Part shown: positions 17,589-27,511 of the stretch, in pieces
How positions within the stretch are numbered: position 1 is the stretch's first letter
How the letters are laid out: every line of letters starts with the position of its first letter
DNA from: Natronosalvus hydrolyticus
GTDB lineage: Archaea > Halobacteriota > Halobacteria > Halobacteriales > Natrialbaceae
Assembly: GCA_025517525.1 (NCBI GenBank)
Contig: JAOPJZ010000014.1
Coordinates: forward strand, 27,648 to 91,647
DNA: 64,000 nucleotides
Reading direction: 5' to 3'
Position numbers and translations under genes: made by a program
The notes under the pieces: generated by a model
Told to the model about the DNA's origin: nothing
The model's database searches: none
Seen by the model: only the letters and a program-made list of their open reading frames with translations

Positions 17589-19687
17589 TGCGTTTCCTCC
17601 GTAATTCGAACGTTTGCATACTCGTCGAGGCGGAACCCCTGTCCGGGATGGACGAGCGTTGTACAGGCCGGTTCCTCGATAATGGCCGGTCCTGAGACCG
17701 GCTCGTCGATCGGAATCGAGTCGCGTTCGTACACCGTTGTTTCGTGCGTCCCCTCTCGGTCGAAATCGACTGCACGGCTTGCTTTGGTCGCGCCCGCTAC
17801 CGTCCCGTCTCGCGATACCGGCTCGATTGTCGGCTTGGCCGCTTCGGCCGTCGCTGCCAATCGAACGTTGACGAGTTCGACCGGGTCCTCGAGCGAGAAC
17901 GTGTACGCTTGCTCGTGGCGGTCGTGGAATCGGTCGATTGTTGCCCCAATCGCGTCGGCGGTGAGGAGCGTCTCGCCCGAGGCAGCCGAAACCGTGCTAT
18001 CGGTGCCGTCGTTGCCGACGGGAACCGGGGTCTGCACGGTGTGTTCCTGGCCGGTGTAGCGCAAGTCTACGCTCAACTCGAGGGAGACGTCTGCTGGGGG
18101 AATGTCCTCTTCGCCGAACTCGGCCACTGCACGGTCGGCCAGTTCGGCGAACCGTTCGTTCACGGCGGGTGCAGCCTCGCGCTCGAACGGCCGGACCCAG
18201 GTTCGAACGTAATCACGGCGCAGGTCGGTCAGTAGCATCCCCCAGGCTGAGAACTGGCCGGGTGCGCGCGGGATAATGACTTCTTTGACCCCGAGGTCAC
18301 GTCCCAGCGCGGCGGCGTGCAGGCCGCCAGCCCCGCCGCTGGCGACCATCGCAAACTGTCGCGGATCGTATCCCCGTTGCAGGCTGACCTGTTTCAGCGC
18401 GTTCGCCATGTTCGAGTTGACGACCCGGAGGATGCCGTGTGCCGTCTCCCGAACTGATGTACCGAATTCGTCGGCGACGGGCTCGAGCGCGGCTTCGGCC
18501 TGGTCGACGTCGAGTGCCATCTCGCCGCCGAGGAAGTATTCGGGATTCAGACGCCCGGTCAACAGGTTAACGTCGGTTACCGTCGGCTCGGTGCCGCCCT
18601 GGCCGTAACAGGCTGGCCCCGGGTCGGCACCCGCGCTTTCCGGACCGACGTTGATCGAACCGCCCTGGTCGATCCAGGCGATCGAGCCGCCGCCGGCACC
18701 GATCTCCACGATGTCGACCACCGGAATCTGGAGCGGGTAGCCTTCGTGCTGGCGCGAACTCTCGAGCCAGTACTCAGTCCCGATGTCGACGTTGCCGTCC
18801 TCGATCAGGGAAGTCTTCGCGGTGGTTCCGCCCATATCGAAACTGATAACGTTGGGCTCGCCGATGTTCGTCCCCACGCGGGCAGCACCGAAGACGCCGC
18901 CAACAGGGCCGCTCTCGACCATTTCGATTGGGCTCTGTCGGGCCTGCTCGAAACTACTGGTACCCGCGTTCGATTTCATCACGTACCGGTTTCCTTCAAC
19001 ACCGTTCACATCGAGGTGTGACTCCAGCGTGGTTAGATACTCGTCTGCAATGGGGCGGACGTAGGAGTTGAGTACAGCCGTATTCGTGCGCTCGTACTCC
19101 CGGTATTCGCCCGTGAGTTCGTGTGAAAGCGTTACGTACGCTTCGGGAAATTGCTCGGCGATTATTTCACGGGTCCGCAGTTCGTGTTCCGGGTTCGCGT
19201 ATGCGTGCAGATACGAAACGGCAATGGTGTCGATACCGCGGTCACGAATCTCCTCGACAGCCGCTTTGACGGCCGATTCCGACAGGGATTCCAGCACTGT
19301 TCCGGCCTGGTCCACGCGTTCGCCGACTTCGAACCGGTCGCGACGAGGCACGAACGGCTCGGGCTTTTCGTACCGGAAGTTGAACATATCGGGTCGGTTG
19401 GCCCGCGTAATGTCGAGAACATCGCGGAACCCCTCGGTGGTGATGAGTGCACATCGTTCGCCGTTCCGTTCGGTTACCGCATTGATGACGACCGTCGTCC
19501 CGTGAACGAACTGATCGATAGCAGACTGGGGCACCGAACTCTTCTCGAGGGTCGCAATAACGCCGTTAGCGAAGTTATCCGGTGTCGTGGACGCCTTCTC
19601 GAGGGACAGTGCGCCGTCGGTGACAGCGACCAAGTCAGTAAAGGTTCCCCCGATATCGACCGCGACACGGGTGTTGTTCTCTCTCAC
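17585..19687 (-). CDS. hyuA: Hydantoinase A/oxoprolinase family subunit (pair 1)
   Basis: A 700-residue ATPase-type subunit of the acetate/sugar kinase (ASKHA) superfamily. The N-terminal phosphate-binding motif is VAVDIGGTFTDLVAV, with a second nucleotide motif SFDMGGTTAKTSL and GPVGGVFGA between them. The central segment IVEIGAGGGSIAWIDQGG is diagnostic of HyuA/oxoprolinase. A TTAAATAC box at about 19713-19720 places the transcript start near 19690, so the GTG at 19687 (MRENNTRVAVD) is chosen over an earlier in-frame GTG at 19708. It forms a heteromer with HyuB encoded immediately downstream. It is clearly distinct in sequence from the second HyuA at 20538. Confidence 0.9.
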   Translation of the reverse strand: MRENNTRVAVDIGGTFTDLVAVTDGALSLEKASTTPDNFANGVIATLEKSSVPQSAIDQFVHGTTVVINAVTERNGERCALITTEGFRDVLDITRANRPDMFNFRYEKPEPFVPRRDRFEVGERVDQAGTVLESLSESAVKAAVEEIRDRGIDTIAVSYLHAYANPEHELRTREIIAEQFPEAYVTLSHELTGEYREYERTNTAVLNSYVRPIADEYLTTLESHLDVNGVEGNRYVMKSNAGTSSFEQARQSPIEMVESGPVGGVFGAARVGTNIGEPNVISFDMGGTTAKTSLIEDGNVDIGTEYWLESSRQHEGYPLQIPVVDIVEIGAGGGSIAWIDQGGSINVGPESAGADPGPACYGQGGTEPTVTDVNLLTGRLNPEYFLGGEMALDVDQAEAALEPVADEFGTSVRETAHGILRVVNSNMANALKQVSLQRGYDPRQFAMVASGGAGGLHAAALGRDLGVKEVIIPRAPGQFSAWGMLLTDLRRDYVRTWVRPFEREAAPAVNERFAELADRAVAEFGEEDIPPADVSLELSVDLRYTGQEHTVQTPVPVGNDGTDSTVSAASGETLLTADAIGATIDRFHDRHEQAYTFSLEDPVELVNVRLAATAEAAKPTIEPVSRDGTVAGATKASRAVDFDREGTHETTVYERDSIPIDEPVSGPAIIEEPACTTLVHPGQGFRLDEYANVRITEETQ

Positions 19688-20018
19688 ACCTAGTACACAA
19701 TACGGCACCTGTATTTAACTTTTTGTGCAAAATTTAGCCAAAACTAATTTATTCTACCACAACTATTTGCGGAAATAGTTAAATAAGTCGATATGGGACG
19801 ACGTGAGTAAATTCCTCGTTCCGTCAGTGACGGTAGCAGGACGCTACCCACACTGTACTGGCCGTCAGACGGCGATTTTGCGCCGCACGACCACTATCGG
19901 TTCGACAGCTTCGTGTCGAGATGATCCATCCGAACACGGTGGCGAAGCCGCAGATCTCGAACGCAGGGACGGGTCGTTCGAATCCGGGACGGATCGACTC
20001 GAGTGGCGGTTTTCTCGC

Positions 20019-20351
20019 TCAAAGATCGCCAAGAACGGTGTATACGAGACGACAGGGTTCCTCACCAGTGTTGACGCTGTAATGGGACGTTCCCGCTTCG
20101 ATTACCGAGAGGGTCCCCGGCCCTGCTGTGTATCGCTCACCGTCAGCGACGAGCTCTACTTCGCCCTCGAGTATCACCGAAATTTCGTCGCCGTCGTGGC
20201 TGGTCGTTCCGGTTTCGGGGACCCGCTCGCCGGCCTCGATGACGTAACTACCAGTCTGGACGGACGGGTCAGACGATTCGTACAGGGCTAACGGTTCGTC
20301 GACACTGTCGGCCCATGCCGACTCGAGACGGTGTATGGTAACGGCATCCAT
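20019..20351 (-). CDS. Small cupin-domain protein
   Basis: A 110-residue single cupin barrel: motif 1 spans about residues 50-70 (SHDGDEISVILEGEVELVAD) and motif 2 is near GTSHYSVNTGEEPCR. The start at 20351 (MDAVTIHRLESAW) is chosen because cupin similarity begins there; the open frame upstream is non-homologous. It lies between the two hydantoinase gene pairs and diverges from the second. Small cupins beside catabolic operons often bind the substrate or act as sensors or isomerases, so a role in the same pathway is a reasonable guess without direct support. Confidence 0.8.
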   Translation of the reverse strand: MDAVTIHRLESAWADSVDEPLALYESSDPSVQTGSYVIEAGERVPETGTTSHDGDEISVILEGEVELVADGERYTAGPGTLSVIEAGTSHYSVNTGEEPCRLVYTVLGDL

Positions 20352-20537
20352 ACCTCTCCTACTGAAGCGAGTCGAGTAAACTCTTCGGGTCCTTGACCGA
20401 ACTATGAGGTCACTATATCTGGTTATATCGAACACATCGTAAATGTCGTGTGTCGTTATGTAGCCAAAATCCCGGATTTGTGCATAAATTATATATCCTG
20501 CCTCGTCCAGAGCTAGGGTATTGAGAGGAGATACCAC

Positions 20538-22577
20538 GTGACAGAACGACTTGCCGTAGATATTGGCGGGACATTCGTCGATGCGATCAGTTTCGACCGA
20601 GATGATCGGGATCTCCGCGTCGAAAAAGCATCGACTACGCCGGAAGAACCGGAATCGGGCGTGCTGGCATCTATCGATAAAGTCGGTGCCGACCTCGAAG
20701 CAACCGAAGCGTTCGTCCATGGAACGACCCTCGGGTTGAACGCCGTCCTCGAGCGAGCTGGGGCCACGACGGGCATTATCACCAACGAGGGGTTCCGAGA
20801 TGTGTACGAAATCGGGCGCACGAACGTCGAGCGTCACGCGATGTACGACATCCGCTACGAGAAACCTGAATCGCTCGTTCCGCGACGTCGACGGGTGGGT
20901 GTACCGGGTCGACTCGACGCTGACGGGGAAGAAGTCGAACCGCTCGACACTGATGCGGTTCATGAGGCGGCCGAACGGCTGATCGACGGACAGAGCGTCG
21001 ACACCATCGCTATCTGTTTCTTACACTCCTATCGAAATCCGGCTCACGAGCGACAGGCTGCCGAAGTTATCCGGGAGGCCTACCCCGAGACGAGCGTCTC
21101 CATCTCGAGTGACATCACGCGCGAATACCGCGAGTACGAGCGCACGAGTACGGCCGTGATGGATGCGTACATCAAGCCAATTTTCGGCAGTTACGTCGAC
21201 GACCTCGAGAGCGAACTGAACGCCAACGGCTTCGATAGTCCGTTTTTCATCACGCGTTCGGGCGGCGGGACACTGACCGCCGAGAGCGCGACGGAGGCAC
21301 CGGTACACACGATCCTTTCGGGACCGGCCGGTGGCCTCATCGGTGCGGCCCACGTCGGCCGGGAAACCGACCGGGAGGATTTGGTCACCGTCGATATGGG
21401 CGGTACGAGCCTCGACGCCTGTGTGATCGAAGACGGCACACCCGCCGTCAAATACGATTCACGGCTCGAACACCAGCCGTTGATGATTCCGGTGTACGAC
21501 ATCCGGACCATCGGGGCCGGCGGTGGGTCCATCGCCTGGCTCGACGGCGAACTGCTCAAGGTGGGTCCCGAGAGTGCTGGCGCAGAGCCCGGTCCGGTCT
21601 GTTACGGCCAGGGCGGCACTGAGCCGACGGTCACCGACGCGGCCGTCGCACTCGGCTACATCGACCCCGACGACTTCCTGGGTGGTGAGATGGCACTTGA
21701 CGCGGCGGGCGCACGTGCGGCGATTCAATCGGTACTCGCCGACCCGCTCGAGTCCACCGTCACGGACGTTTCTCGCGGCGTGTTCGACGTCACACTCGCC
21801 AACACTGTCGGCGCGATTCGGGAGATCACCATCGAAAAGGGACTTGACCCCCGCGAGTTCTCGATGATGGGCTTCGGCGGAGCCGGCGGGATGTTCGTGC
21901 CGCTGCTCGGCCGTGAGATGAACGTCGACGAAATCGTCATTCCGAACGCCCCGTCCGTGTTCTCGGCGTGGGGGATGCTGATGGCAGACGTCGTCTACGA
22001 CTTTGCCCGAACCAACATCGAGGCGCTCGCCGACCTGGAACTCGAGGACATCGAGACGGTGTTCGGCGAACTCGACGAGCAGGCAGTCGAAACCCTCGAA
22101 AGCGAAGGGTTCACCGACGACGATATCACGCTCAATCATACCCTCGAGATGCGCTATCTCGGCCAGGAACACACCGTCGAAGTGGATGCAAACAGTATCG
22201 AGTCGACCGACGAAATCAACGACCGGTTCGAACGCAAACATGCCGACCGCTACGGCCACGAGATGGCCGACCCGGCCGAAGTCGTTCACCAGCGGGTTCG
22301 AGCAACCGGCCACAACGACAAGCCGCCACTCGAGACGAACGAAATAGCTGCGGACACTTCACCCGAGGCGGTCGGGACGCGCGAAGCGTTCTGTTTCGCC
22401 GACCTCGAGGTGGTCGACTTTGCGGTGTACGACCGGGGAGACCTGGTTTCGGGAACCGAAATTGCGGGGCCAGCCATCGTGCGCGAACCGACGACGACCA
22501 TCGTATTCCACTCCGACCAGACGGCGACCGTGGACGAATATGGACAGTTGCTGATCACTGGAGGTGAAGACCAATGA
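20538..22577 (+). CDS. hyuA: Hydantoinase A/oxoprolinase family subunit (pair 2)
   Basis: A 679-residue HyuA-type ATPase subunit with LAVDIGGTFVDAISF at the N-terminus, VDMGGTSLDACVIEDG, and the family marker IRTIGAGGGSIAWLDGELLK. The start is GTG, supported by TTATATATCC at about 20489-20498 and by GAGAGGAGAT (20523-20532), a Shine-Dalgarno-like run in a short leader. Its hyuB partner overlaps by 4 bases. The sequence differs substantially from pair 1, so the two pairs are paralogous systems rather than a recent duplication. Confidence 0.9.
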   Translation: MTERLAVDIGGTFVDAISFDRDDRDLRVEKASTTPEEPESGVLASIDKVGADLEATEAFVHGTTLGLNAVLERAGATTGIITNEGFRDVYEIGRTNVERHAMYDIRYEKPESLVPRRRRVGVPGRLDADGEEVEPLDTDAVHEAAERLIDGQSVDTIAICFLHSYRNPAHERQAAEVIREAYPETSVSISSDITREYREYERTSTAVMDAYIKPIFGSYVDDLESELNANGFDSPFFITRSGGGTLTAESATEAPVHTILSGPAGGLIGAAHVGRETDREDLVTVDMGGTSLDACVIEDGTPAVKYDSRLEHQPLMIPVYDIRTIGAGGGSIAWLDGELLKVGPESAGAEPGPVCYGQGGTEPTVTDAAVALGYIDPDDFLGGEMALDAAGARAAIQSVLADPLESTVTDVSRGVFDVTLANTVGAIREITIEKGLDPREFSMMGFGGAGGMFVPLLGREMNVDEIVIPNAPSVFSAWGMLMADVVYDFARTNIEALADLELEDIETVFGELDEQAVETLESEGFTDDDITLNHTLEMRYLGQEHTVEVDANSIESTDEINDRFERKHADRYGHEMADPAEVVHQRVRATGHNDKPPLETNEIAADTSPEAVGTREAFCFADLEVVDFAVYDRGDLVSGTEIAGPAIVREPTTTIVFHSDQTATVDEYGQLLITGGEDQ

Positions 22578-24367
22578 GCACCACGCCAACGAACGGTCCG
22601 GACGCGGCGACCGTCGAGGTCGTCAGAAACTACCTTACCTCCGCCGCGACGGAGATGCAACGCACCCTGATCAGGACCGCCTACAACACGATCATCTACG
22701 AGATCCTCGATTTCGGTATCTCGCTGTACGACCGGGATCGAAACCTGATCGCGGACTCACCTGGGCTCGCGCTGTTCCTCGGTGCGAACGACTTCGCCCT
22801 CGAGAAACTGATCGAGCACGTCGGCGAGGAGAACATGGAACCCGGCGACGTGCTGATAATGAACTATCCCTACTGGAGTTCCACCCACACCCTCGATGTC
22901 GGGGTGTTCGCTCCCATCTTCCGGGAGGGTGCTGACGTTGACGCCGAAGACAACGAACTGATCGGTTACGCGGCTACGCGTGCTCACTGGCTCGATCTCG
23001 GTGCCAAAGACGCAGGGTACGTGCTCGACTCGACTGACGTCCATCAGGAGGGGGTCATCTTCCCCGGCACGAAAGTGTACAAACGCGGTGAACCCGACGA
23101 GGAAGTGCTCGACCTCATTCGGTTCAACTCGCGTATCCCCGACAAGGTTATCGGCGACCTCAACGCCCAGATCGCAGCGATTCGTACGGGCAAACGTCGC
23201 CTTCGCGAACTCAACGACAAGTACGGCTCGGACACGGTCGACGAGTGTATCGATCGCATCCACGACCACGGCGAGCAGACGGCTCGAGACGCCGTTCGCG
23301 ATCTCCCTGACGGAACCTGGTCGGCGGTCGACTACGCCGACGGGTCGACTGGCGATCTGATTCGAATCGAGGTCGAGGTAACTATCGACGGCGAGGAGTT
23401 TAGCGTCGACTTTAGCGGGTCGTCCGACCAGGTCGAGGGACCGCTCAATATTCCGCTGGGAATGACCGAAACCGTCTGTAAACTCTGTTTCAAGTCGATT
23501 ACGACGCCGACGGAGGTATCCAATGCGGGTCAGTACGCCCCACTGTCGGTTTACGCCCCGGAGGGCAATCTGTTCAACGCCAGCTATCCGGCACCGACGT
23601 TTACCATCTGGACTGGTATCGTCAGCATCGACGTGGTCTACAAGGCACTCGCGAAAGCACTCCCCGAGACCGTCCCGGCCAGTTCGGGTGGCGACCTCAA
23701 CGACATTATGCTGTACGGCGAGGACCCCGAAACCGGCCGCCAGTTCGTCGAAGCCAACAACGACGCCGTCGGCTGGGGAGCGACGAACGACCACGACGGG
23801 GCCAACGCAGTCATGCACATCAGTGAGACGATGGTCCAGAACATCCCCGTCGAAGTCTTCGAAAACAAAGCGCCGATCTCGTTCGACGAACTCTCCCTGC
23901 GAACCGATTCTGGCGGCGCTGGCGAGTACCGCGGCGGCCTCGGCTTGCGTCGAGACTTTCGCATTGAGCACCCCGTCGGCGCGCTCTCGATCATTCAGAA
24001 AACCAAGAAACCCGGCTGGGGCATCGACGGCGGCGAACCCGGCGCGAAAAACGGTATCGTCCTGGATCTCGACGACGACGCCGACGAGCGCGTCCAGATC
24101 CTCGTCGACAACACCGATCTGTACGACGACGGCAATACCTGGGCCGGGTTCTTCCGCGGAAATTTCGTTCCCGGCGAAGTCATCTCTAACCGCACCGGTG
24201 GCGGTGGCGGCTACGGTAATCCATACGACCGCGATCCCGAAGCTGTCCTCGAGGACGTCACAGACGGCTACGTCTCTCGGGCGGCTGCCGAAGACGAGTA
24301 CGGCGTCGTCGTTACGGACGACCTCGAGATCGACGAGGAGGCGACTCGAGCGCGACGCTCGGAGTAA
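22574..24367 (+). CDS. hyuB: Hydantoinase B/oxoprolinase family subunit (pair 2)
   Basis: A 597-residue HyuB-type subunit. Family landmarks are LIMNYPYWSSTHTLDVGVFA, the RAHWLDLGAKDAGY motif, VDFSGSSDQVEGPLNIPLGM and the glycine-rich RTGGGGGYGNPYDRDPEAVL near the C-terminus. It overlaps hyuA of pair 2 by 4 bases, so the two are translationally coupled. Together they should catalyse ATP-dependent hydrolysis (or carboxylation) of a cyclic amide or ketone-like substrate. The sequence cannot say which. No downstream gene follows closely. Confidence 0.9.
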   Translation: MSTTPTNGPDAATVEVVRNYLTSAATEMQRTLIRTAYNTIIYEILDFGISLYDRDRNLIADSPGLALFLGANDFALEKLIEHVGEENMEPGDVLIMNYPYWSSTHTLDVGVFAPIFREGADVDAEDNELIGYAATRAHWLDLGAKDAGYVLDSTDVHQEGVIFPGTKVYKRGEPDEEVLDLIRFNSRIPDKVIGDLNAQIAAIRTGKRRLRELNDKYGSDTVDECIDRIHDHGEQTARDAVRDLPDGTWSAVDYADGSTGDLIRIEVEVTIDGEEFSVDFSGSSDQVEGPLNIPLGMTETVCKLCFKSITTPTEVSNAGQYAPLSVYAPEGNLFNASYPAPTFTIWTGIVSIDVVYKALAKALPETVPASSGGDLNDIMLYGEDPETGRQFVEANNDAVGWGATNDHDGANAVMHISETMVQNIPVEVFENKAPISFDELSLRTDSGGAGEYRGGLGLRRDFRIEHPVGALSIIQKTKKPGWGIDGGEPGAKNGIVLDLDDDADERVQILVDNTDLYDDGNTWAGFFRGNFVPGEVISNRTGGGGGYGNPYDRDPEAVLEDVTDGYVSRAAAEDEYGVVVTDDLEIDEEATRARRSE

Positions 24368-24832
24368 CTTCGGGGGTGCGAGTCGCCCGGGACCGTCAGA
24401 ACCGCATCCAACCAACGTGTCACGCACCGTGCGTTGCGCACCGACGAATCGTCGACGACTATTCGGTCGTCTCCGTGGGGTGATCGGCAGCAGCAACCAC
24501 CACCTTCACCACCATCACGCTGCCAACCCATCCTGCCAGGTTCCCGGTGTCGCAACCGTATCTGTATTCCATCTGCTTCGATTGTTCCGCGTCATTCGTG
24601 AGTGGTTATTTGCCAAGCGACAGTCGTCGATTAGCCGCGACTCCGTTTCGAGACCAGTTACTCGAGTTTTCTCGAGCGTCCCACCCTTTCGCGCACCTTT
24701 GCTGGAACACGGCGTTCGTCGAGAGCACCAGTGCAAAGGGTTGATGAAAAGTGAAATTATTCGGCGGCTGTCCACGCTCAACCCAGTGCCAGCCCACAAA
24801 CGCTTTTGGCCGCGGGGACCGTATTTCAAATC
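24368..24832. other. Long intergenic region after hyuB pair 2
   Basis: 465 bases with no gene I can support. It contains a CAC/ACC-rich stretch at about 24489-24520 that would encode a histidine run in one frame, and several purine-poor tracts, but no TATA box placed before a credible start except that of the acetyltransferase gene. Confidence 0.4.
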
Positions 24833-25423
24833 ATGTACCTACGGGACGCGAAAAATCGTGAAGAGGTCTGGCTTCTCGACCACATCGAGGCGATGGGACT
24901 CGACGATACGGCGTTCCGTTCACGGGATTACGTCGTTGCCATCGACGAAACGTCGGGGGCGAAAGCGGGCTTTGGCCGTATCCGCATCCACAAACCCGAA
25001 GACGGTGACGACGTGTGTGAGTTGACGAGTATCGGCGTCCTCGAGGAGTGGCGTGGACAGGGTGTCGGAGCACACGTCATCGAACGCCTGATCGAGTACG
25101 CCGGTGACGAAGGGTTCGAGACAGTGTATACGCTCACTGGCGAGGGTGCCTATCTCGCACAGTTCGGGTTCGAGCGCATCGACGAATCGCAGTTACCGTC
25201 GGTACTGCAAGCCCGTCTCGCAGAGAAACGAAACGGAACGGATTCCGATGCCGTTCCGCTCGCCATCGATACCGACGAGTTCCGAATGCGTCAGGAGCTT
25301 CGAGACGCTTTCAAACAGGCCAGGGAAGGCGGTGAAACCGATGATGAGGATGAAGAAACGCCGGAAGACTTCGGTATCGATCCGGAGACGGCGACCTACA
25401 AGTACGATACGGGCAACCGGTGA
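24833..25423 (+). CDS. GNAT family N-acetyltransferase
   Basis: 196 residues. The N-terminal ~125 residues form a GNAT domain with the acetyl-CoA pyrophosphate-binding loop in EEWRGQGVGAHVIERLIEYA and a following YTLTGEGAYLAQFGFERID, close to amino-acid N-acetyltransferases of the ArgA type. The C-terminal ~60 residues are a charged, Glu/Asp-rich tail (REGGETDDEDEETPEDFGID). The ATG at 24833 is favoured since MYLRDAKNREEV matches family starts. The acceptor substrate is unknown. Confidence 0.83.
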   Translation: MYLRDAKNREEVWLLDHIEAMGLDDTAFRSRDYVVAIDETSGAKAGFGRIRIHKPEDGDDVCELTSIGVLEEWRGQGVGAHVIERLIEYAGDEGFETVYTLTGEGAYLAQFGFERIDESQLPSVLQARLAEKRNGTDSDAVPLAIDTDEFRMRQELRDAFKQAREGGETDDEDEETPEDFGIDPETATYKYDTGNR

Positions 25424-25584
25424 AAGATGACAGCAGTTCCTATGAGGGGGTTGCAAACGTGATTCGGAATCGTCCCTCGCGTGTCTGTCGATTTCGGTGA
25501 TCGTCACCGATTGGCGTCGACTGTCGGGTTATCTCGCACTCGCATCCATCGTTTACTTGGTCCTCCAATCAGTTACTCCAGACA

Positions 25585-27444
25585 ATGACTACCCCTGGGT
25601 CGAATGAGCCCACTCGAGCCGAAACCGGTGCTCCGGCTAGTGGGACCGTCGTTCCCGATCAGTTCTCCTCCGATGAAGTGTTCCAGCGAATCGTCGCGGA
25701 TGCCGACCACGAGATCACCTCCGGTGCTCGAGAGCTGTTTTTCAGTGGCCTCGCCGCCGGTTTTGCGATCACTATCACCTTCCTATTGTACGCCTCGATG
25801 TCTGCAGTCACCGACAGCAGTGTCGTAGCAGCCCTGTTGTACCCACTTGGATTCATCTACATCATTATCGGTGGCTACCAGCTCTACACCGAAAACACGC
25901 TCCCGCCCGTAGCGTTGACACTCGAGCGACTGGCGTCGATTCCGTCCCTGTTCAGGCATTGGTCAATCGTTCTCGCCGGTAACTTCGCCGGCGGGGCACT
26001 CGGTGCTCTCGCCCTTGCGTATGGTGGCGTCCTGGAGCCAGATGCAGCAGTCATGGCCATCGAAATCTCGGAAAAAGGTGTGTACGAAACGCCGGTCTGG
26101 GACCTCTTCTTTAAAGCGGCCTTTGCCGGCCTCATCGTCGCAGGCGTCGTCTGGATTAACTTCGCCGTCCGTGACACCGTTTCACGGCTGATCGTGGTCT
26201 ACCTGGCGTTTCTGGCAATCCCGCTCGGCAACCTGTTTCACGTGGTCGTTTCGTTCACCGAGATGGTGTATCTGATGCTCGTCGGCGACCTGGGCTTCGT
26301 GTTCGGAATGACCAGTTTCGTTATCCCCGTCCTGGTCGGCAACACCCTCGGCGGGGTCCTCCTCGTTACCGTTGTCAACTATTACCAGACCAGCGAACGC
26401 CGCCTCGAGGTCGAACGCTTCGAGCACATTCGTCGCCTCTCGATCAGGGAGTGGTTGCTCGGGTCGCTTGCCGGCCGTTCGTACGTCCCGGTTGTCGACA
26501 CGGTCGAGGATCTGGTCCGTGATACGGATTCCTACCGTATCCTGGTTCCTATCGCGAATCCACGAACTGAAGGGGCACTTGTCGAATGTGCGTGTAAAAT
26601 CGCCAGTGCTCGCGAATCAGGGAGGGTTCACGTGGTCCATATCGTCCAATCCCCCAAACAGCAGACGATGAAGACTGGCGGGAAACAACACGACCGAATC
26701 ACCCGCGAGTCAGAGCGATTACTCGAGGACGTCAGCCGAATCGGAGAGGGGTACGACGTCGCGTTCGAAACGTCAACTATCGTTTCACCCCGCTCGTTCG
26801 AGGATATCTTCGATCGTGCACGCCGCACTCGTCCCGACCTCGTGTTGATGGGATGGGGCGAAGATCAGTTGTGGAGTTCGGCCCGTGCCGAACGGCCGCT
26901 CGACGAACTCACCAATCGACTGCCCTGTGATTTCCTCGTCGTTCGGGATCGAGGTCTCGATCCAACGGACATCCTTATCCCGACTGCTGGTGGGCCGGAC
27001 TCGAATCTCAGTGCCGAAATCGCTCGTGCATTACACGCGACCGTGGGAGCAAACATCCGGCTCCTCCACGTCGTCGATAGCCCCGATGACCGTGCTGCAG
27101 GTGAGCGTTTCCTCTCCGAATGGGCAACCGAGCACGACCTCGAAGAAGCGAAGAGATCCATCGACACCTCCGGCGACGTCGAGCAAGCAATTGTCAGCGA
27201 AGCTGCCGATAGCACGATGGTCCTGATTGGGGCTACGGAGAGAGGGATGCTCTCACGGCTCGTCCAGGACTCGTTGCACCTCGATATCGTGAATCAGGTG
27301 GAGTGCTCGGTCTTGCTCGCCGAGCGGCCCTCTCAGCGAACCATTCGCGATCGCCTATTTGGGGCCGGCTCCCGAGACCGAAATACAGCGGAGGCGTACG
27401 ATGAGAGTGGAGCGACGCCCGAACCGATGGTTACAAAAAAGTAA
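25585..27444 (+). CDS. Formate/nitrite-type transporter fused to universal stress domains
   Basis: A 619-residue fusion. Residues ~30-280 form a formate/nitrite transporter (FNT) channel with about six membrane helices and pore-loop segments around [13 protein letters not shown] and [15 protein letters not shown]. Residues ~315-450 and ~455-590 are two UspA-like nucleotide-binding domains ([20 protein letters not shown] and [19 protein letters not shown]). Plain FNT proteins are about 270 residues, so the cytoplasmic USP pair is an addition that could gate the channel in response to nucleotides or stress. Substrate could be formate, nitrite or another small anion; nitrite is attractive given the denitrification genes 20 kb away, but that is inference. 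GTTTACTT at about 25550 fits a leaderless ATG. Confidence 0.85.
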   Translation: MTTPGSNEPTRAETGAPASGTVVPDQFSSDEVFQRIVADADHEITSGARELFFSGLAAGFAITITFLLYASMSAVTDSSVVAALLYPLGFIYIIIGGYQLYTENTLPPVALTLERLASIPSLFRHWSIVLAGNFAGGALGALALAYGGVLEPDAAVMAIEISEKGVYETPVWDLFFKAAFAGLIVAGVVWINFAVRDTVSRLIVVYLAFLAIPLGNLFHVVVSFTEMVYLMLVGDLGFVFGMTSFVIPVLVGNTLGGVLLVTVVNYYQTSERRLEVERFEHIRRLSIREWLLGSLAGRSYVPVVDTVEDLVRDTDSYRILVPIANPRTEGALVECACKIASARESGRVHVVHIVQSPKQQTMKTGGKQHDRITRESERLLEDVSRIGEGYDVAFETSTIVSPRSFEDIFDRARRTRPDLVLMGWGEDQLWSSARAERPLDELTNRLPCDFLVVRDRGLDPTDILIPTAGGPDSNLSAEIARALHATVGANIRLLHVVDSPDDRAAGERFLSEWATEHDLEEAKRSIDTSGDVEQAIVSEAADSTMVLIGATERGMLSRLVQDSLHLDIVNQVECSVLLAERPSQRTIRDRLFGAGSRDRNTAEAYDESGATPEPMVTKK

Positions 27445-27511
27445 ACGCACCGCCTCGAACGGACGAACCGTTTGTCAAGGTTCAAGCCACAGGAAACCGT
27501 CTCCAACAATA

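Noticed and set aside
20352..20963. Upstream extension of the small cupin frame to over 300 residues
   Set aside because: The extension lies antisense to the second hyuA gene and its promoter and shows no cupin-like or other family pattern.
24489..24520. Histidine-run coding potential in the gap after hyuB
   Set aside because: It occurs only in a long shadow frame of hyuB; the local CAC/ACC richness explains it.
24515..24829. A 104-residue minus-strand frame
   Set aside because: Basic, low-complexity translation without promoter or family features.
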